64,000 bases of DNA from Pannonibacter phragmitetus_B (lineage in GTDB: Bacteria > Pseudomonadota > Alphaproteobacteria > Rhizobiales > Stappiaceae), in contig NZ_JBNINT010000001.1 of assembly GCF_050510895.1 (NCBI RefSeq), positions 1,736,001-1,800,000 on the forward strand. The letters are read 5' to 3'. Positions 17,935 through 27,847 of the stretch are shown piece by piece. Numbering within the stretch: position 1 is the first letter of the stretch; each line of letters opens with the position of its first letter. Position numbers and translations under genes: made by a program. A model generated the notes under the pieces. That model worked only from the letters and a program-made list of their open reading frames with translations. It did no database searches and was not told where the DNA came from.

Positions 17935-18672
17935 TCAAGGCCGGCGCAAAAGCACGGCCATGGCGCGCGCCCGGTCGAGGTCCGCGCGGGTTGTTACCTT
18001 GAAGGTCTCGGCCGCACCCTCCACCAATTGCACGCGCAGGCCAGCCCATTCGGCCAGTGAGGTGTCGTCGGTGAAATGGTCCTGTCCCAAAGCGGCGGCT
18101 CTTCTATGTGCTGCAAGCAGAGGCTCGAAAGCAAAGCCTTGTGGCGTCTGGGCAGCCCACAGACCGCTGCGGTCCACGGTTCCGGTGGCATAGCCATCCG
18201 GCCCGGCGCGTTTCAGCGTGTCATGCACGGGCAGGGCGGCAAGCACGGCCTGCTCTCCAGCCTGAAGGGCAGCTGTCATGCGTTCAAGTGTGACGGCCAT
18301 CAGGAAGGGGCGGGCAGCATCATGCACCAGGACATGCGCGGGAAGATGCTCTTCCGGCCTGCAGGCGAGCGCCTCAAGACCGGCGTGAACGGATGCCTGC
18401 CGTGTGGCGCCGCCAATGGCGGGCGGCAGAATTCTTTCGCGCATGGCCGGTTGCACTGCCGCCAGCGATGCTTCATAGAGGCCGCCATCATCGGCATGGA
18501 TCACAACAAGCGCATCGGCCACATGCGGGCTTTGCAGAATGGCCTCCAGCGTCCAGGCCAGCATGGGCCGGTCGTCGAGGGCGAGATACTGCTTGGGGCA
18601 CCTGTCCTGTGGATCGGCGAGACGCGTTCCGCGTCCGGCAGCGACGATCAGGGCAGATGTCTTGCGCGTCAT
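17935..18672 (-). CDS. ispD: 2-C-methyl-D-erythritol 4-phosphate cytidylyltransferase
   Basis: IspD transfers CMP to MEP, two steps before IspF. The N-terminal nucleotide-binding AAGRGTRL is intact. PKQYLALDDRPMLAWTLEA, VHDAARPF and the C-terminal TDDTSLAEWAG...FKVTTRADLDRA are also present. The 245 residues are somewhat longer than many stand-alone enzymes. Many Rhizobiales carry an IspDF fusion; here the TGA at 17935-17937 ends IspD. It is divergent from dusB across 218 bases. Confidence 0.95.
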   Translation of the reverse strand: MTRKTSALIVAAGRGTRLADPQDRCPKQYLALDDRPMLAWTLEAILQSPHVADALVVIHADDGGLYEASLAAVQPAMRERILPPAIGGATRQASVHAGLEALACRPEEHLPAHVLVHDAARPFLMAVTLERMTAALQAGEQAVLAALPVHDTLKRAGPDGYATGTVDRSGLWAAQTPQGFAFEPLLAAHRRAAALGQDHFTDDTSLAEWAGLRVQLVEGAAETFKVTTRADLDRARAMAVLLRRP

Positions 18673-18890
18673 CTAGGGTTTCCGCTGGTGGCGCCGCCTC
18701 ATGCGCCGGGGCAATCAGGACCGCCAGCCTCCGCATGTGGACAGTTTTGAGGCAGGTGACCTTTCGTGCCTGTCTCTTAAGGGTTTTAAGGGTGGGTTCT
18801 CAACCCTAATTTCAGAAGCTGTTACAACTTCTCCCTTGCCGCAATGCAAAAAATGTCTAATGTGTAGGCAAATCGAGATATGCACACGAT

Positions 18891-19908
18891 ATGAGCACAC
18901 CTGCAGCTGCACGTTTTGAGAGTTCTCTGAAGATCGGTCCGCATGTTTTGGCGAACCGGGCCTTCCTTGCGCCCATGTCCGGCGTGTCGGATCTGCCCTT
19001 CCGCAAGCTGGCCGCGCGCTTCGGTGCGGGGCTTGTGGTCTCCGAGATGGTCGCCTGCGAGCAGCTGGTGGAAGGTGATGCTGAAACCCAAACGCGGGCG
19101 GAAGGCGAGGGGCTGGATCTGCATGTGGTGCAGCTGGCTGGCCGCGAGCCGCACTGGATGGCGGAAGCGGCCCGTATCGCCGAGATCTGCGGGCGCTGCC
19201 ATCATCGACATCAATATGGGCTGCCCGGCCAAGCGCGTTACCACCGGCTATTCAGGCTCTGCCTTGATGCGCGATCTTGATCATGCTCTGACGCTGGTAG
19301 AGGCGACCGTCGGTGCCGTTTCCGTCCCGGTGACACTGAAGATGCGCCTTGGCTGGGACCGGGACTGCATGAATGCGCCGGAGCTGGCGCGCCGTGCGCA
19401 GGATGCGGGCGTGCAGCTCGTCACCGTGCATGGCCGCACCCGCAACCAGTTTTACAAGGGCGCGGCCGACTGGCAGGCCATCCGTGCCGTAACGGAGGCG
19501 GTCAGCATTCCCGTCATCGCCAATGGCGACTGTGTGTCCATCGAAGCGGCTGAAAAGATGCTGGAACAGTCTGGCGCCGATGGCGTCATGGTGGGCCGCG
19601 GCGCCTATGGGCGGCCCTGGCTGCCGGGACAGATTGGCGCTCATCTCAATGGCGCAGACCCGCAGCCTGCACCTGAGGGGAATGCTCTCGGTGATCTGGC
19701 TCTCGAACATTACGACGCCCTCATCGCCCTATACGGGCTGGAGCTGGGCCGTCGCATCGCACGCAAGCATCTGGGCTGGTATCTGGACCAGACCGCCGAT
19801 GTTCCCGCCGCCCTGCGTCAGGAAATCCTGACCAGCGACAGCCCTGCCACAGTCACGCGGCTTGTCCGCACTTGGTTTTCTGATCAACCCCAACGGAGCG
19901 CCGCATGA
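18891..19908 (+). CDS. dusB: tRNA-dihydrouridine synthase DusB/NifR3 (one apparent frameshift)
   Basis: This FMN enzyme reduces uridine to dihydrouridine in the tRNA D-loop. Two frames join to 338 residues: the start to AARIAEIC, then AAIIDINMGCPAKRVTTGYSGSALM with the catalytic Cys in GCPAK. VTVHGRTRNQFYKG and ANGDCVS...GVMVGRGAYGRPW follow. Removing one G from GGG 19191-19193 gives EICGAAIIDINMGC without a gap, so an inserted base is the simplest explanation. Its stop overlaps the ntrB start (ATGA), the conserved nifR3-ntrB-ntrC arrangement. Confidence 0.92.
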
Positions 19909-21050
19909 CAGGATCGTCTGCGAAATCCGTGGAAGGACGCACCGAGGCTCTCGCCACCGATGGCCCGACCATTCTGGACTCCTTGCCACACCCCGTACTT
20001 CTGGTCGCTCCTGATGGAGTGATCGAGGCCGCCAACATGGCGGCCGAAATCTTCCTGCGCTCATCCGTATCCTTCCTGCGGCGGCACACGATTGACTACT
20101 TCGTGCCCTTCGGCAGCCCGCTGCTGACCCTGATCGAGCAGGTGCGCGAGCGCGGGGCGCCGGTCAACGAATACAAGGTGGACATCGGGTCTCCGCGCAT
20201 CGGCGCCGAACGGGTGGTGGACATTCACGCAGCGCCGGTGGCTGAGCGGCCCGGTGCAGTGGTGCTGATGTTCCAGGAAAGGGGCATGGCGGAGAAGATC
20301 GACCGCCAGCTCACCTCCCGTGGTGCAGCACGGACGGTCACCGGCCTTGCCGCCATGCTGGCGCATGAAATCAAGAATCCGCTGTCCGGTATCCGGGGCG
20401 CGGCGCAGCTGCTGGAACAGTCCGCCAGCGAAGAAGACCGGGCGCTGACGCGCCTTATCATGGATGAGACCGACCGGATCGTGAAACTCGTGGACCGTAT
20501 GGAAGTCTTTTCCGACGAGCGCCCGATCGAACGTGAACCGGTGAACATCCACGTGGTGCTGGACCATGTGAAGCGGCTGGCCGATACCGGTTTCGGACGC
20601 GGCAAGCGCATCATCGAGGAATATGACCCTTCGCTTCCTCCGGTCTATGCGAACCGCGACCAGTTGATTCAGGTGTTCCTCAATCTGGTGAAGAATGCCT
20701 GCGAAGCCATCGGCGATGATCCTGACGGCGAGATCCGCATCACCACTGCCTTCCGTCCCGGTGTGCGCCTGTCGGTGCCCGGCACTTCGGACAAGGTCAG
20801 CCTGCCGCTGGAGTTCTGCGTCAAGGACAACGGTCCCGGTGTGCCGGAAGACCTGATGCCGCATATCTTCGAGCCCTTCATCACCACCAAGACCAACGGC
20901 TCCGGCCTTGGCTTGGCATTGGTGGCAAAGATGATCAGCGATCATGGCGGCTTCATCGAATGCGACAGCGCACCCCGGCGCACCGTATTCCGCATCCTGA
21001 TGCCCGCCTTCACCGAACCTGAAACCACCTCCAGCGACAGGACCGCCTGA
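19905..21050 (+). CDS. ntrB: Nitrogen regulation sensor kinase/phosphatase NtrB
   Basis: NtrB phosphorylates or dephosphorylates NtrC according to nitrogen status via PII. The 381 residues comprise an N-terminal PAS domain (about 20-130, LDSLPHPVLLVAPDGVIEAAN) and a HisKA box AHEIKNPLSGIRGAAQ with the phosphorylated His near 153. An N box (NLVKNACEAI), G boxes (DNGPGVPEDL, GSGLGLALV) and an intact C-terminus follow. There is no membrane segment, so it is cytoplasmic. The start overlaps the dusB stop by four bases, and ntrC begins 3 bases after its stop. Confidence 0.95.
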   Translation: MTGSSAKSVEGRTEALATDGPTILDSLPHPVLLVAPDGVIEAANMAAEIFLRSSVSFLRRHTIDYFVPFGSPLLTLIEQVRERGAPVNEYKVDIGSPRIGAERVVDIHAAPVAERPGAVVLMFQERGMAEKIDRQLTSRGAARTVTGLAAMLAHEIKNPLSGIRGAAQLLEQSASEEDRALTRLIMDETDRIVKLVDRMEVFSDERPIEREPVNIHVVLDHVKRLADTGFGRGKRIIEEYDPSLPPVYANRDQLIQVFLNLVKNACEAIGDDPDGEIRITTAFRPGVRLSVPGTSDKVSLPLEFCVKDNGPGVPEDLMPHIFEPFITTKTNGSGLGLALVAKMISDHGGFIECDSAPRRTVFRILMPAFTEPETTSSDRTA

Positions 21051-21052
21051 CC

Positions 21053-22491
21053 ATGCCGACCGGCACCATTCTTGTTGCAGACGACGATGCCGCCATCCGC
21101 ACCGTGCTCAATCAGGCCCTGTCCCGGGCCGGCTATACCGTCCGCCTGACGTCCAACGCGGCCACCTTGTGGCGCTGGGTCAGTTCCGGCGACGGTGATC
21201 TTGTGGTCACCGATGTGGTGATGCCGGACGAGAACATCTTCGACGTTCTGCCGCGCATCAAGAAGCTGCGGCCGGACCTGCCGGTCATCGTCATGAGTGC
21301 CCAGAACACCTTCATGACGGCGATCCGCGCCTCGGAGAAGGGCGCTTATGAGTATTTGCCCAAGCCCTTCGATCTCAAGGAGCTGACTGGCATCATCGCC
21401 CGCGCGCTCGAAGAGCCCAAATCCCGCCGGCCGGCGGAGATGGACGACATGGGCGAGGCCATTCCGCTGGTCGGGCGTTCGCCTGCCATGCAGGAAATCT
21501 ACCGGGTGCTGGCGCGCCTGATGCAGACTGACCTGACGGTCATGATCAACGGCGAGAGCGGCACCGGCAAGGAACTGGTAGCCCGGGCGCTGCATGACTA
21601 CGGCAAGCGCCGCAATGGCCCGTTTGTGGCGATCAACATGGCCGCCATCCCGCGTGACCTGATCGAGGCAGAGCTTTTCGGCCACGAGAAGGGCGCCTTT
21701 ACCGGCGCGCAGGCCCGCTCGTCCGGCCGGTTCGAGCAAGCCGATGGAGGCACGCTGTTCCTGGATGAAATCGGCGACATGCCGATGGAGGCCCAGACCC
21801 GGCTTCTGCGCGTGCTGCAGCAGGGCGAATACACCACCGTCGGCGGGCGCACGCCCATCAAAACGGATGTGCGGATCGTCGCTGCCACCAACAAGGACCT
21901 GCGCCAGCTGATCAATCAGGGCCTGTTCCGCGAGGACCTGTTCTTCCGCCTCAACGTGGTGCCCATCCGCCTCCCGCCGCTGCGCGAGCGCGTGGAGGAC
22001 ATTCCGGATCTGGTACGCCACTTCTTTGCACTGGCCGAGAAGGAAGGCCTGCCGGCCAAGCAGATCGACCAGGCCGCCATGAACCTGCTGCGCCGCTACC
22101 GCTGGCCAGGCAACGTGCGTGAGCTTGAAAACCTCGTCCGGCGTCTGGCTGCTCTCTATCCGCAGGATGTGATAGGCGAGGGGCTGATCGAGCAGGAGCT
22201 GAGCACGCCCGCTGTCACCAGCGCCATCGAGGAGCCCACCGGCGAGATCAATCTCGGCCAGGCTGTGGAGCGCTATCTCAACACCTATTTCGCCAACTTC
22301 GGTGATGCTCTGCCGCCCCCGGCCTCTATCACCGGATCCTGCGTGAGGTGGAATATCCGCTGATCAGCGCCGCCCTTGCCGCCACGCGGGGCAACCAGAT
22401 CAAGGCGGCAGAACTTCTCGGTGTCAACCGCAACACCCTGCGCAAGAAGATCCGTGATCTTGACGTGCAGGTGATGCGTTCCAGCCGCTGA
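21053..22491 (+). CDS. ntrC: Nitrogen regulation response regulator NtrC (one apparent frameshift)
   Basis: NtrC activates sigma-54 promoters under nitrogen limitation. The receiver domain has the phospho-Asp in VVTDVVMPDE (near 53). The AAA+ domain has GESGTGKE (near 168), the sigma-54-contacting GAFTGA (near 214) and DEIGDMP. The C-terminal Fis-type HTH (LLGVNRNTLRKKI) is in another frame. One C added to CCCCC 22316-22320 restores LPPPGLYHRILREVEYPLI and a normal 479-residue protein. Without the repair the DNA-binding domain is lost. Downstream is an RbbA cassette instead of the usual ntrY. Confidence 0.93.
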
Positions 22492-22520
22492 CGGGTTTGG
22501 GCAAGGGATATCAAGGAAGG

Positions 22521-22543
22521 CCCGGATGCGTCAGGCGTCCGGG
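22521..22543 (+). terminator. Hairpin downstream of ntrC
   Basis: CCCGGATGC (22521-22529) pairs with GCGTCCGGG (22535-22543) with one G-T pair and a 5-base loop, 30 bases after the ntrC stop. No T-run follows, so termination is only a suggestion. Confidence 0.35.
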
Positions 22544-22555
22544 TGAAGTTCAGCC

Positions 22556-22706
22556 GTCGCCCCGGCCAAGCGTAGCGCGTGCCGGGGCCTACTCGTTTCC
22601 AGAGCGGTGGGCGGGCGAAAGGCCTTGCGGCGTTTTCCTGTGACAACGGCTCGCGCTCAGCGAGCGAGTGGACCCCAGATCTCCGCTTCGCTTCGTCCGG
22701 GGCGAC
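22556..22706. repeat. Composite intergenic palindromic repeat, copy A
   Basis: This 151-bp element begins GTCGCCCCGG (22556-22565) and ends CCGGGGCGAC (22697-22706), exact reverse complements. The left part folds as a hairpin closing with GCCGGGGC, then comes the module ACTCGTTTCCAGAGCG. The right part is GAGCGAGTGGACCCC...CGCTTCGCTTCGTCCGGGG. The same architecture recurs at 35802-35955 and 56517-56682. It lies between convergent ntrC and the ABC-2 permease. Confidence 0.75.
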
Positions 22707-22717
22707 CACCTTTGTTG

Positions 22718-23846
22718 TTAATGTGCTGCCGCAATCGACTTACGGAAGCGGATCGCCGCGACCGTGAAGAGGATGAGGCCAACGGAGAGTCATGGCCACG
22801 AATTTGGGCCAGACGATCCAGAAATCTGCCCCCCGGTAGAGCACGGCCTGTGCCATGCTGACGAACTGGGTGGAGGGCACTGCGCTCATGAGCGTGCGCA
22901 GCATCAGCGGCTGGCTTTCAATCGGGGTTTCACCGCCGGACAGCAGGTTCATCGGCAAGATGGTGAGGATGAACAGCAGCCCGAATTGCGGCATCGAGCG
23001 GGCGATGGTGCCCAGCAGGATTCCCAGAGCCGACGCAAAGAAGAGATAGAGGGCGGTGCCGCTCAGGAACAGGGCTACAGATCCCGCAACGGGCACGTCC
23101 AGAAGCTGCTCGATCACGATTTTCAGTGACAGTCCTGCCACCACGAGAATGACCATGCCGTTGGCCCAGACCTTGGCCATCATGATCTCGAAGGGCGTCA
23201 GCGGCATGGAGAGCAGATGCTCCAGCGTGCCATGCTCGCGCTCGCGCATCACCGCAGCTCCGGTCAGAACCACGGTCAGCATGGTGATGTTGTTGATGAT
23301 CTCCATGATGGCGGCGAACCAGGAACTGGTGAGGTTCGGATTGAAGGCATAGCGGATGATGAGGTCAACCGGCATGGCCGCCGCCGCAATGCCCCGGCCG
23401 TGTTGATAGCGGGCTATTTCCTGGGCAAAGGCCTGGGCAATGTGATTGGCGCCTGTGCCGGCCTGCATCATCGCTGTGGCATCGATGTTGAGCAGGATCT
23501 TCGGGGTGTTGCCGCGCACCACATTGGCCTCGAAACGGTCCGGAATGACCAGCACGAAGGAATAGGCCTGCGTGTCGAGGCCGCGGTCTATCTCTGCGAA
23601 ACTGATCAGTTCGGGCCTGCGGAATTCGGGCGGGCGAAGGGTGTCGATGAGCTGCCGCGACAGGGGAGAGCGGTCTTCATCGACCACGGCAACGGCGACG
23701 TTGTTGAGGTCCGAGCGCATGCCGTCGGCGGCCATATAGACCCCGGCGCTGAAGGCCCATAGAATGAGGATCAGCAGCACCGGATCACGCCGCAGGCTCT
23801 GCAGTTCCTTCAGTCCCAGCCGGAAAATACTGATCAGCCTGTCCAT
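22718..23846 (-). CDS. ABC-2 type permease, YhhJ-like (one apparent frameshift)
   Basis: This is the inner-membrane permease partner of the RbbA-like ATPase just upstream. About 375 residues include an N-terminal membrane helix (LILILWAFSAGVYMA), a large periplasmic domain (VVDEDRSPLSRQ...), then five further helices including NNITMLTVVLTGAAVMREREHGTLEHLLSMP, a hallmark of ABC-2 drug-export permeases. I start at ATG 23846 (MDRLISIF), which lies one base past the rbbA stop. The last 23 codons are in another frame: removing one G of GG 22784-22785 gives MTLVGLILFTVAAIRFRKSIAAAH and a stop at 22718, clear of the downstream repeat. Confidence 0.85.
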
Positions 23847-23847
23847 C

Positions 23848-26609
23848 TCAGCGCTCCTGCCTTGGCAAAAGCAGGGCGCAGGCGGTAAGCACCAGTGGTG
23901 CGACCGGAGCCAATGCCCAGAAATTTGCCGAGAGGTCTGCAAAGCCCAGGCCCTTGGTGAAGGTGCCGACGCTGATGGTCATGAAATGGGTGGTCGGGTA
24001 GAGCGAACCGATAACCGCACCGGCCCCTGTCAGCGAAGAGACCGGCTGCAGCATGCCGGAGAATTGCACCGCCGGGAGAACCGTGCCGATGGCCGTGCCG
24101 AAGATGGCGGCCACCTGCGTGGAGGTGAAGGTGGAGAACAGCAGCCCGATGGCGGTGGTGGCACAGACATAAAGCAGGGCACCCGCCGACAACGCCAGCA
24201 GGCTGCCTTTCACTGGCACGCCGAAGACTACCGTGGCCATCAGCATCATCAGTGCGAAATTGACCATGGCAATGGCCACATAGGGCAGTTGCTTGCCCAT
24301 CAGGAATTCAAGCCGCGTCACGGGGGTTACATAAAGGTTGGTGATCGAACCCAGCTCCTTTTCCCGCACCACCGAGACGGCGGTCAGGATCGCAGGAATG
24401 AACACCAGCAGCAGCGCCATGACGGAAGGGGCAATGGCATTGATGCTCTTGAAGTCCTGATTGTAGCGAAAGCGCGGCTCGACGCTGGCTGCGGCAAAGA
24501 CAGGGGTCTCGCCAAAACGCTGGCGGTATTGCTCGGCGATATAGGACTGATGCAGTCCGGTGACATAGCCTGCAATCGTATTGGCCCGGAAAGGCATGGA
24601 GCCATCGATGGTGGCCGCAATCTCAGGCGTTTCGCCGCGCAGCAGCGCCTTGCCGAATCCTGGCGGGATTTCGACGGCGAGCGAAATATTGCCGGCTCGC
24701 ATCCTTGAAAGGATTTCCGCCTCGCTGGAGAGCGGCGCCTGTTCCTTGAAATAACGCGAGCCCGACATGCTTTCTGCATATTGTCGGCTTTCGAGTGTCC
24801 GGTCATGGTCCAGCACCGCATAGGTCAGATCGTTCACGTCCGTGGTGATGCCATAGCCAAAGACCAGCATCAGCAGCATCGTGCCGGCCAGCGCCACTGC
24901 GAGGCGCACTGGATCACGCCGGAGCTCCTTGGCTTCACGCAGGGAATAGGCCATGAGGCGGCGCTTCGACAGGAAGCCCTCCCGCCGCTTCTGCGGCTTG
25001 TGGGGCGGCTCAACAGCTGCGGCCAGAACAGCTTCCGCTTCTTTTGCCGGCTGCAAGGGGCAGATGCGCCTTCAAGCGCGCTGATGAAGGCTTCTTCCAA
25101 TGTGGCTGCGCCAAACTTGCGGACCAGCTCGTCCGGCGCGCCGCAGGCCAGCACCTTGCCCGCATGCATCAGGGAAATGCGGTCGCAGCGCTCGCCCTCG
25201 TTCATGAAATGAGTGCTGAGAAAGATCGTCACCCGGTCCTTGCGGGCCAAGTTAATCAGGAGGCTCCAGAACTCGTCACGGGCAACCGGATCAACGCCAG
25301 AGGTCGGCTCGTCGAGTATGAGCACATCGGGCCGGTGAACGATGGCGACGGCAAGAGAGGCGCTGGCGCACGCCAAGCGGCAGGGAGCCCGGCAGGGCAT
25401 CGGCATGATCCGTCAGGCGGAACGTTTGCAGCAACTCATCAACGCGGCCGGGGATTTCGGCTGCCGGCATGTGGAAGAGCTGTGCATGCAGCGTCAGGTT
25501 CTGGCGCACCGTCAGCTCGCCATAAAGCGAGAAGGCCTGCGACATGTAGCCAACACGCTTGCGGGCGTTGAGGTTACGCGCGTCAATTTCTTCGCCAAAC
25601 AGCCAGGCCTTGCCTTCACTGGGCGGCAGCAGACCGGTCAGCATCTTCATAGTGGTGGACTTGCCGCAGCCGTTGGACCCGAGAAAGCCGAAAATCTCGC
25701 CGCGCCGGATCTCGAAGCTGACATGATCAACGGCTGTAAAGCTGCCAAAGCGCTGGACCAGATCCTGCGCAACAATGGCCGGGCCCTCGTCATTGGCTTC
25801 ATAAGGCGGCACGCTGAGGCTCTGGTGCGGTTGCCCGGCGTATTCCGGCAGCAGGTTGACGAAGGCCGCCTCTAGTGTTGCGGCCTGTCCTTTTTCCTTC
25901 AGGTCAGCCGCGCTGCCTTCCGCCAGGATCCGTCCGCCATGCATGGCGACCAGATGGCCAAAACGTTCCGCCTCGTCCATGTATGCGGTGGCTACCACCA
26001 CGGTCATGCCGGGGCGTGATGTGCGGATGGTGTCGATCAGCGTCCAGAACTGGCGGCGGGACAGGGGATCAACGCCCGTGGTCGGCTCATCCAGAATGAG
26101 CAGGTCCGGATCATGAATGAGCGAGCAGCACAGCCCAAGTTTCTGTTTCATGCCGCCGGAGAGCTTGCCTGCCGGCCGGTCAAGGAAGGGATCAAGGCCG
26201 GTCGCACGGGTCAGTTCTGCAATGCGGCGCTGACGTTCCCGCCCGTCCTGACCGAAGAGGCGGCCAAAGAACTCCAGGTTCTCTGCAACTGTCAGGTCCA
26301 TGTAGAGATTCTTGCCGAGCCCCTGCGGCATATAGGCGATGCGCGGCAGTACGGCGCGGCGGTGGCGGGCATTGCCCATGTCGCCGCCGAGCGCCTCCAC
26401 TGTGCCCGTCTGAATCTTGCGGGCGCCGGAGAGCAGGGCCAGCAGTGTGGATTTGCCAACGCCGTCCGGCCCGATGAGGCCGATCGTGCCGCCGGCGGGC
26501 AGGGCGAGCGATACCCCATCGAGAGCTCTGGTCTTGCCGTAAAGATGCGACACGCTTGTCAGACGTGCCACAATGGAAGCAGGCTGAGCCTGCAAGGGGG
26601 CTGTGTCAT
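23848..26609 (-). CDS. rbbA: RbbA-type fused ABC ATPase/permease (three apparent frameshifts)
   Basis: Reconstructed as one protein of about 921 residues, like E. coli RbbA/YhiH. NBD1 has GPDGVGKST, LSGGMKQKLGL and LDEPTTGVDP. NBD2 has GSNGCGKST, the non-canonical signature LPLGVRQRLSLAVAI and LDEPTSGVDP. An ABC-2 permease domain (RRLMAYSLREAKELRRDP onward) follows. Breaks: GGGGG 26596-26600 (one G missing; repair brings the ATG at 26609 with GAGG ahead into frame), the AGAGAG run near 25355 (two bases missing) and GGGG 25057-25060 (one missing). Whether the family's ribosome-bound ATPase activity applies here is unknown; export is suggested by its HlyD and permease neighbours. Confidence 0.85.
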
Positions 26610-26616
26610 GACCGCC

Positions 26617-27600
26617 TCACCGGGGTGCCGGCAGACGCACCGCCAGAGACTCCGGCCATGCCACCGGCGGCGCCATCATCACATAGGCCTCGCCGGGCAA
26701 ACCGGTGCGGACCATCTCCAGATATTCGGTGAGCAGGGCAGGATCGATGCGCAGCTTGACGCGGAACATCAGCTTGTCCCGCTCGGAGCGGGTCTCCACC
26801 TCACGCGGCGTGAATTGGGCATCGGCGGCGACAAAGGAGACGCTGGCCGGAATGACCAGGTCGGGAGCCGCATCCAGCACGATCCGCGCTTCGGCATTGA
26901 TGAAAACGCGGCCAACGCTGGTGGTCGGCAGGTAGACGGTCATGTAGACGTCGGTGAGGTTCAGCAGTGTCAGCACGCGGCCGCCAGCTGCCACCACTTC
27001 ACCTGGCTCGGCCAGCCTGTACTGCACGCGGCCGGTGATCGGCGCAGTCAGAACACTATCGCGGATCAAGGACTCGATACGCGCGACTTCGGCCTGCGCT
27101 GCCGTGACAGTGTTGCGGGCGTTGGCGAGTTGGGCCCGGGCAGCCCTGAGGGCAGCATCTGCCGTTTCACGGGCAGTCTGACGCTTGTCCAACTCCTGCT
27201 GGGAGACATGGCCGTTTTCCCGCAAAGTCTTGGCACGCGCAAGGGACTGATCCGCCAGCTTCAATTCGCTCTCACGCTGCGCGATCAGCGCCTCCGCGGT
27301 GCTGGCTGCATCCCCTGCGGCACTTGCCTGCGCGACGGCGCCAGCCTTCCGGGCATCAAGTTCGTCAGTGTCAATCCGGGCGAGAACCGTGCCAGCTTCC
27401 ACCAGATCACCTTCATGGACAAACACTTCCAATACGCGCCCGCCGGTCTTGGCGGCAATCTGAACGGTTTCGGCTTCGATGCGTCCATTGGCCGTAGCGA
27501 TCTCAGGCGGAAGTGCCGGGCGTGTTGCAAACCAGGCAAAGACAGACCCCGCAATGACGGCAACAACCGTTGCAACGGTCAAAAGGATTTTCTTCGTCAT
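26617..27600 (-). CDS. HlyD-family periplasmic adaptor (YhiI/YbhG-like)
   Basis: This is a membrane-fusion protein that would link the RbbA/YhhJ-type inner-membrane unit to an outer-membrane channel. The 327 residues have an N-terminal signal-anchor helix (about 5-24), a split biotinyl-lipoyl-like barrel (GGRVLEVFVHEGDLVEAGTVLARID and LTAPITGRVQYRLAEPGEVV) and a long alpha-helical hairpin (about 88-180, Ala/Arg/Glu-rich). A beta-barrel domain follows to the C-terminus. It is first in the minus-strand operon, 7 bases before the rbbA start. No TolC gene is visible. Confidence 0.88.
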   Translation of the reverse strand: MTKKILLTVATVVAVIAGSVFAWFATRPALPPEIATANGRIEAETVQIAAKTGGRVLEVFVHEGDLVEAGTVLARIDTDELDARKAGAVAQASAAGDAASTAEALIAQRESELKLADQSLARAKTLRENGHVSQQELDKRQTARETADAALRAARAQLANARNTVTAAQAEVARIESLIRDSVLTAPITGRVQYRLAEPGEVVAAGGRVLTLLNLTDVYMTVYLPTTSVGRVFINAEARIVLDAAPDLVIPASVSFVAADAQFTPREVETRSERDKLMFRVKLRIDPALLTEYLEMVRTGLPGEAYVMMAPPVAWPESLAVRLPAPR

Positions 27601-27689
27601 CTTTGCTTCAGCCCCTGTGAAAGCAGATCAATTTTCGATGTATTATTTGAGGTTCACGTCCAACCTTCTGATTTATGGGCATGGCTCCT

Positions 27690-27731
27690 TTGCATATGCA
27701 ATGGCGAAGAGGTCCGTAGTGACGCGGACCT
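27690..27731. promoter_or_regulatory. Palindromes in the HlyD-ntrY divergent intergenic region
   Basis: The 247-base gap between HlyD (minus) and ntrY (plus) holds a perfect 12-bp palindrome, TTGCATATGCAA (27690-27701). A perfect 7-bp inverted repeat AGGTCCG (27710-27716) and CGGACCT (27725-27731) with an 8-base spacer follows. Either could be an operator for the export cassette. No regulator gene is adjacent. Confidence 0.35.
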
Positions 27732-27847
27732 GAAACCGGACTGGCCGCATTCTTGTCGCATTTAGGCAACAGTGTGTGGTAACAAAGCCGCGCATTTGTG
27801 TTTGCGTTGCATTTCTGATTCTTCCCTTCGCCTTGCCTTGAGGACTG

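Noticed and set aside
25291..26595. Separate truncated ABC ATPase gene followed by a separate permease gene
   Set aside because: Family architecture (RbbA) and simple base repairs join them into one fused protein; treated as a single gene.
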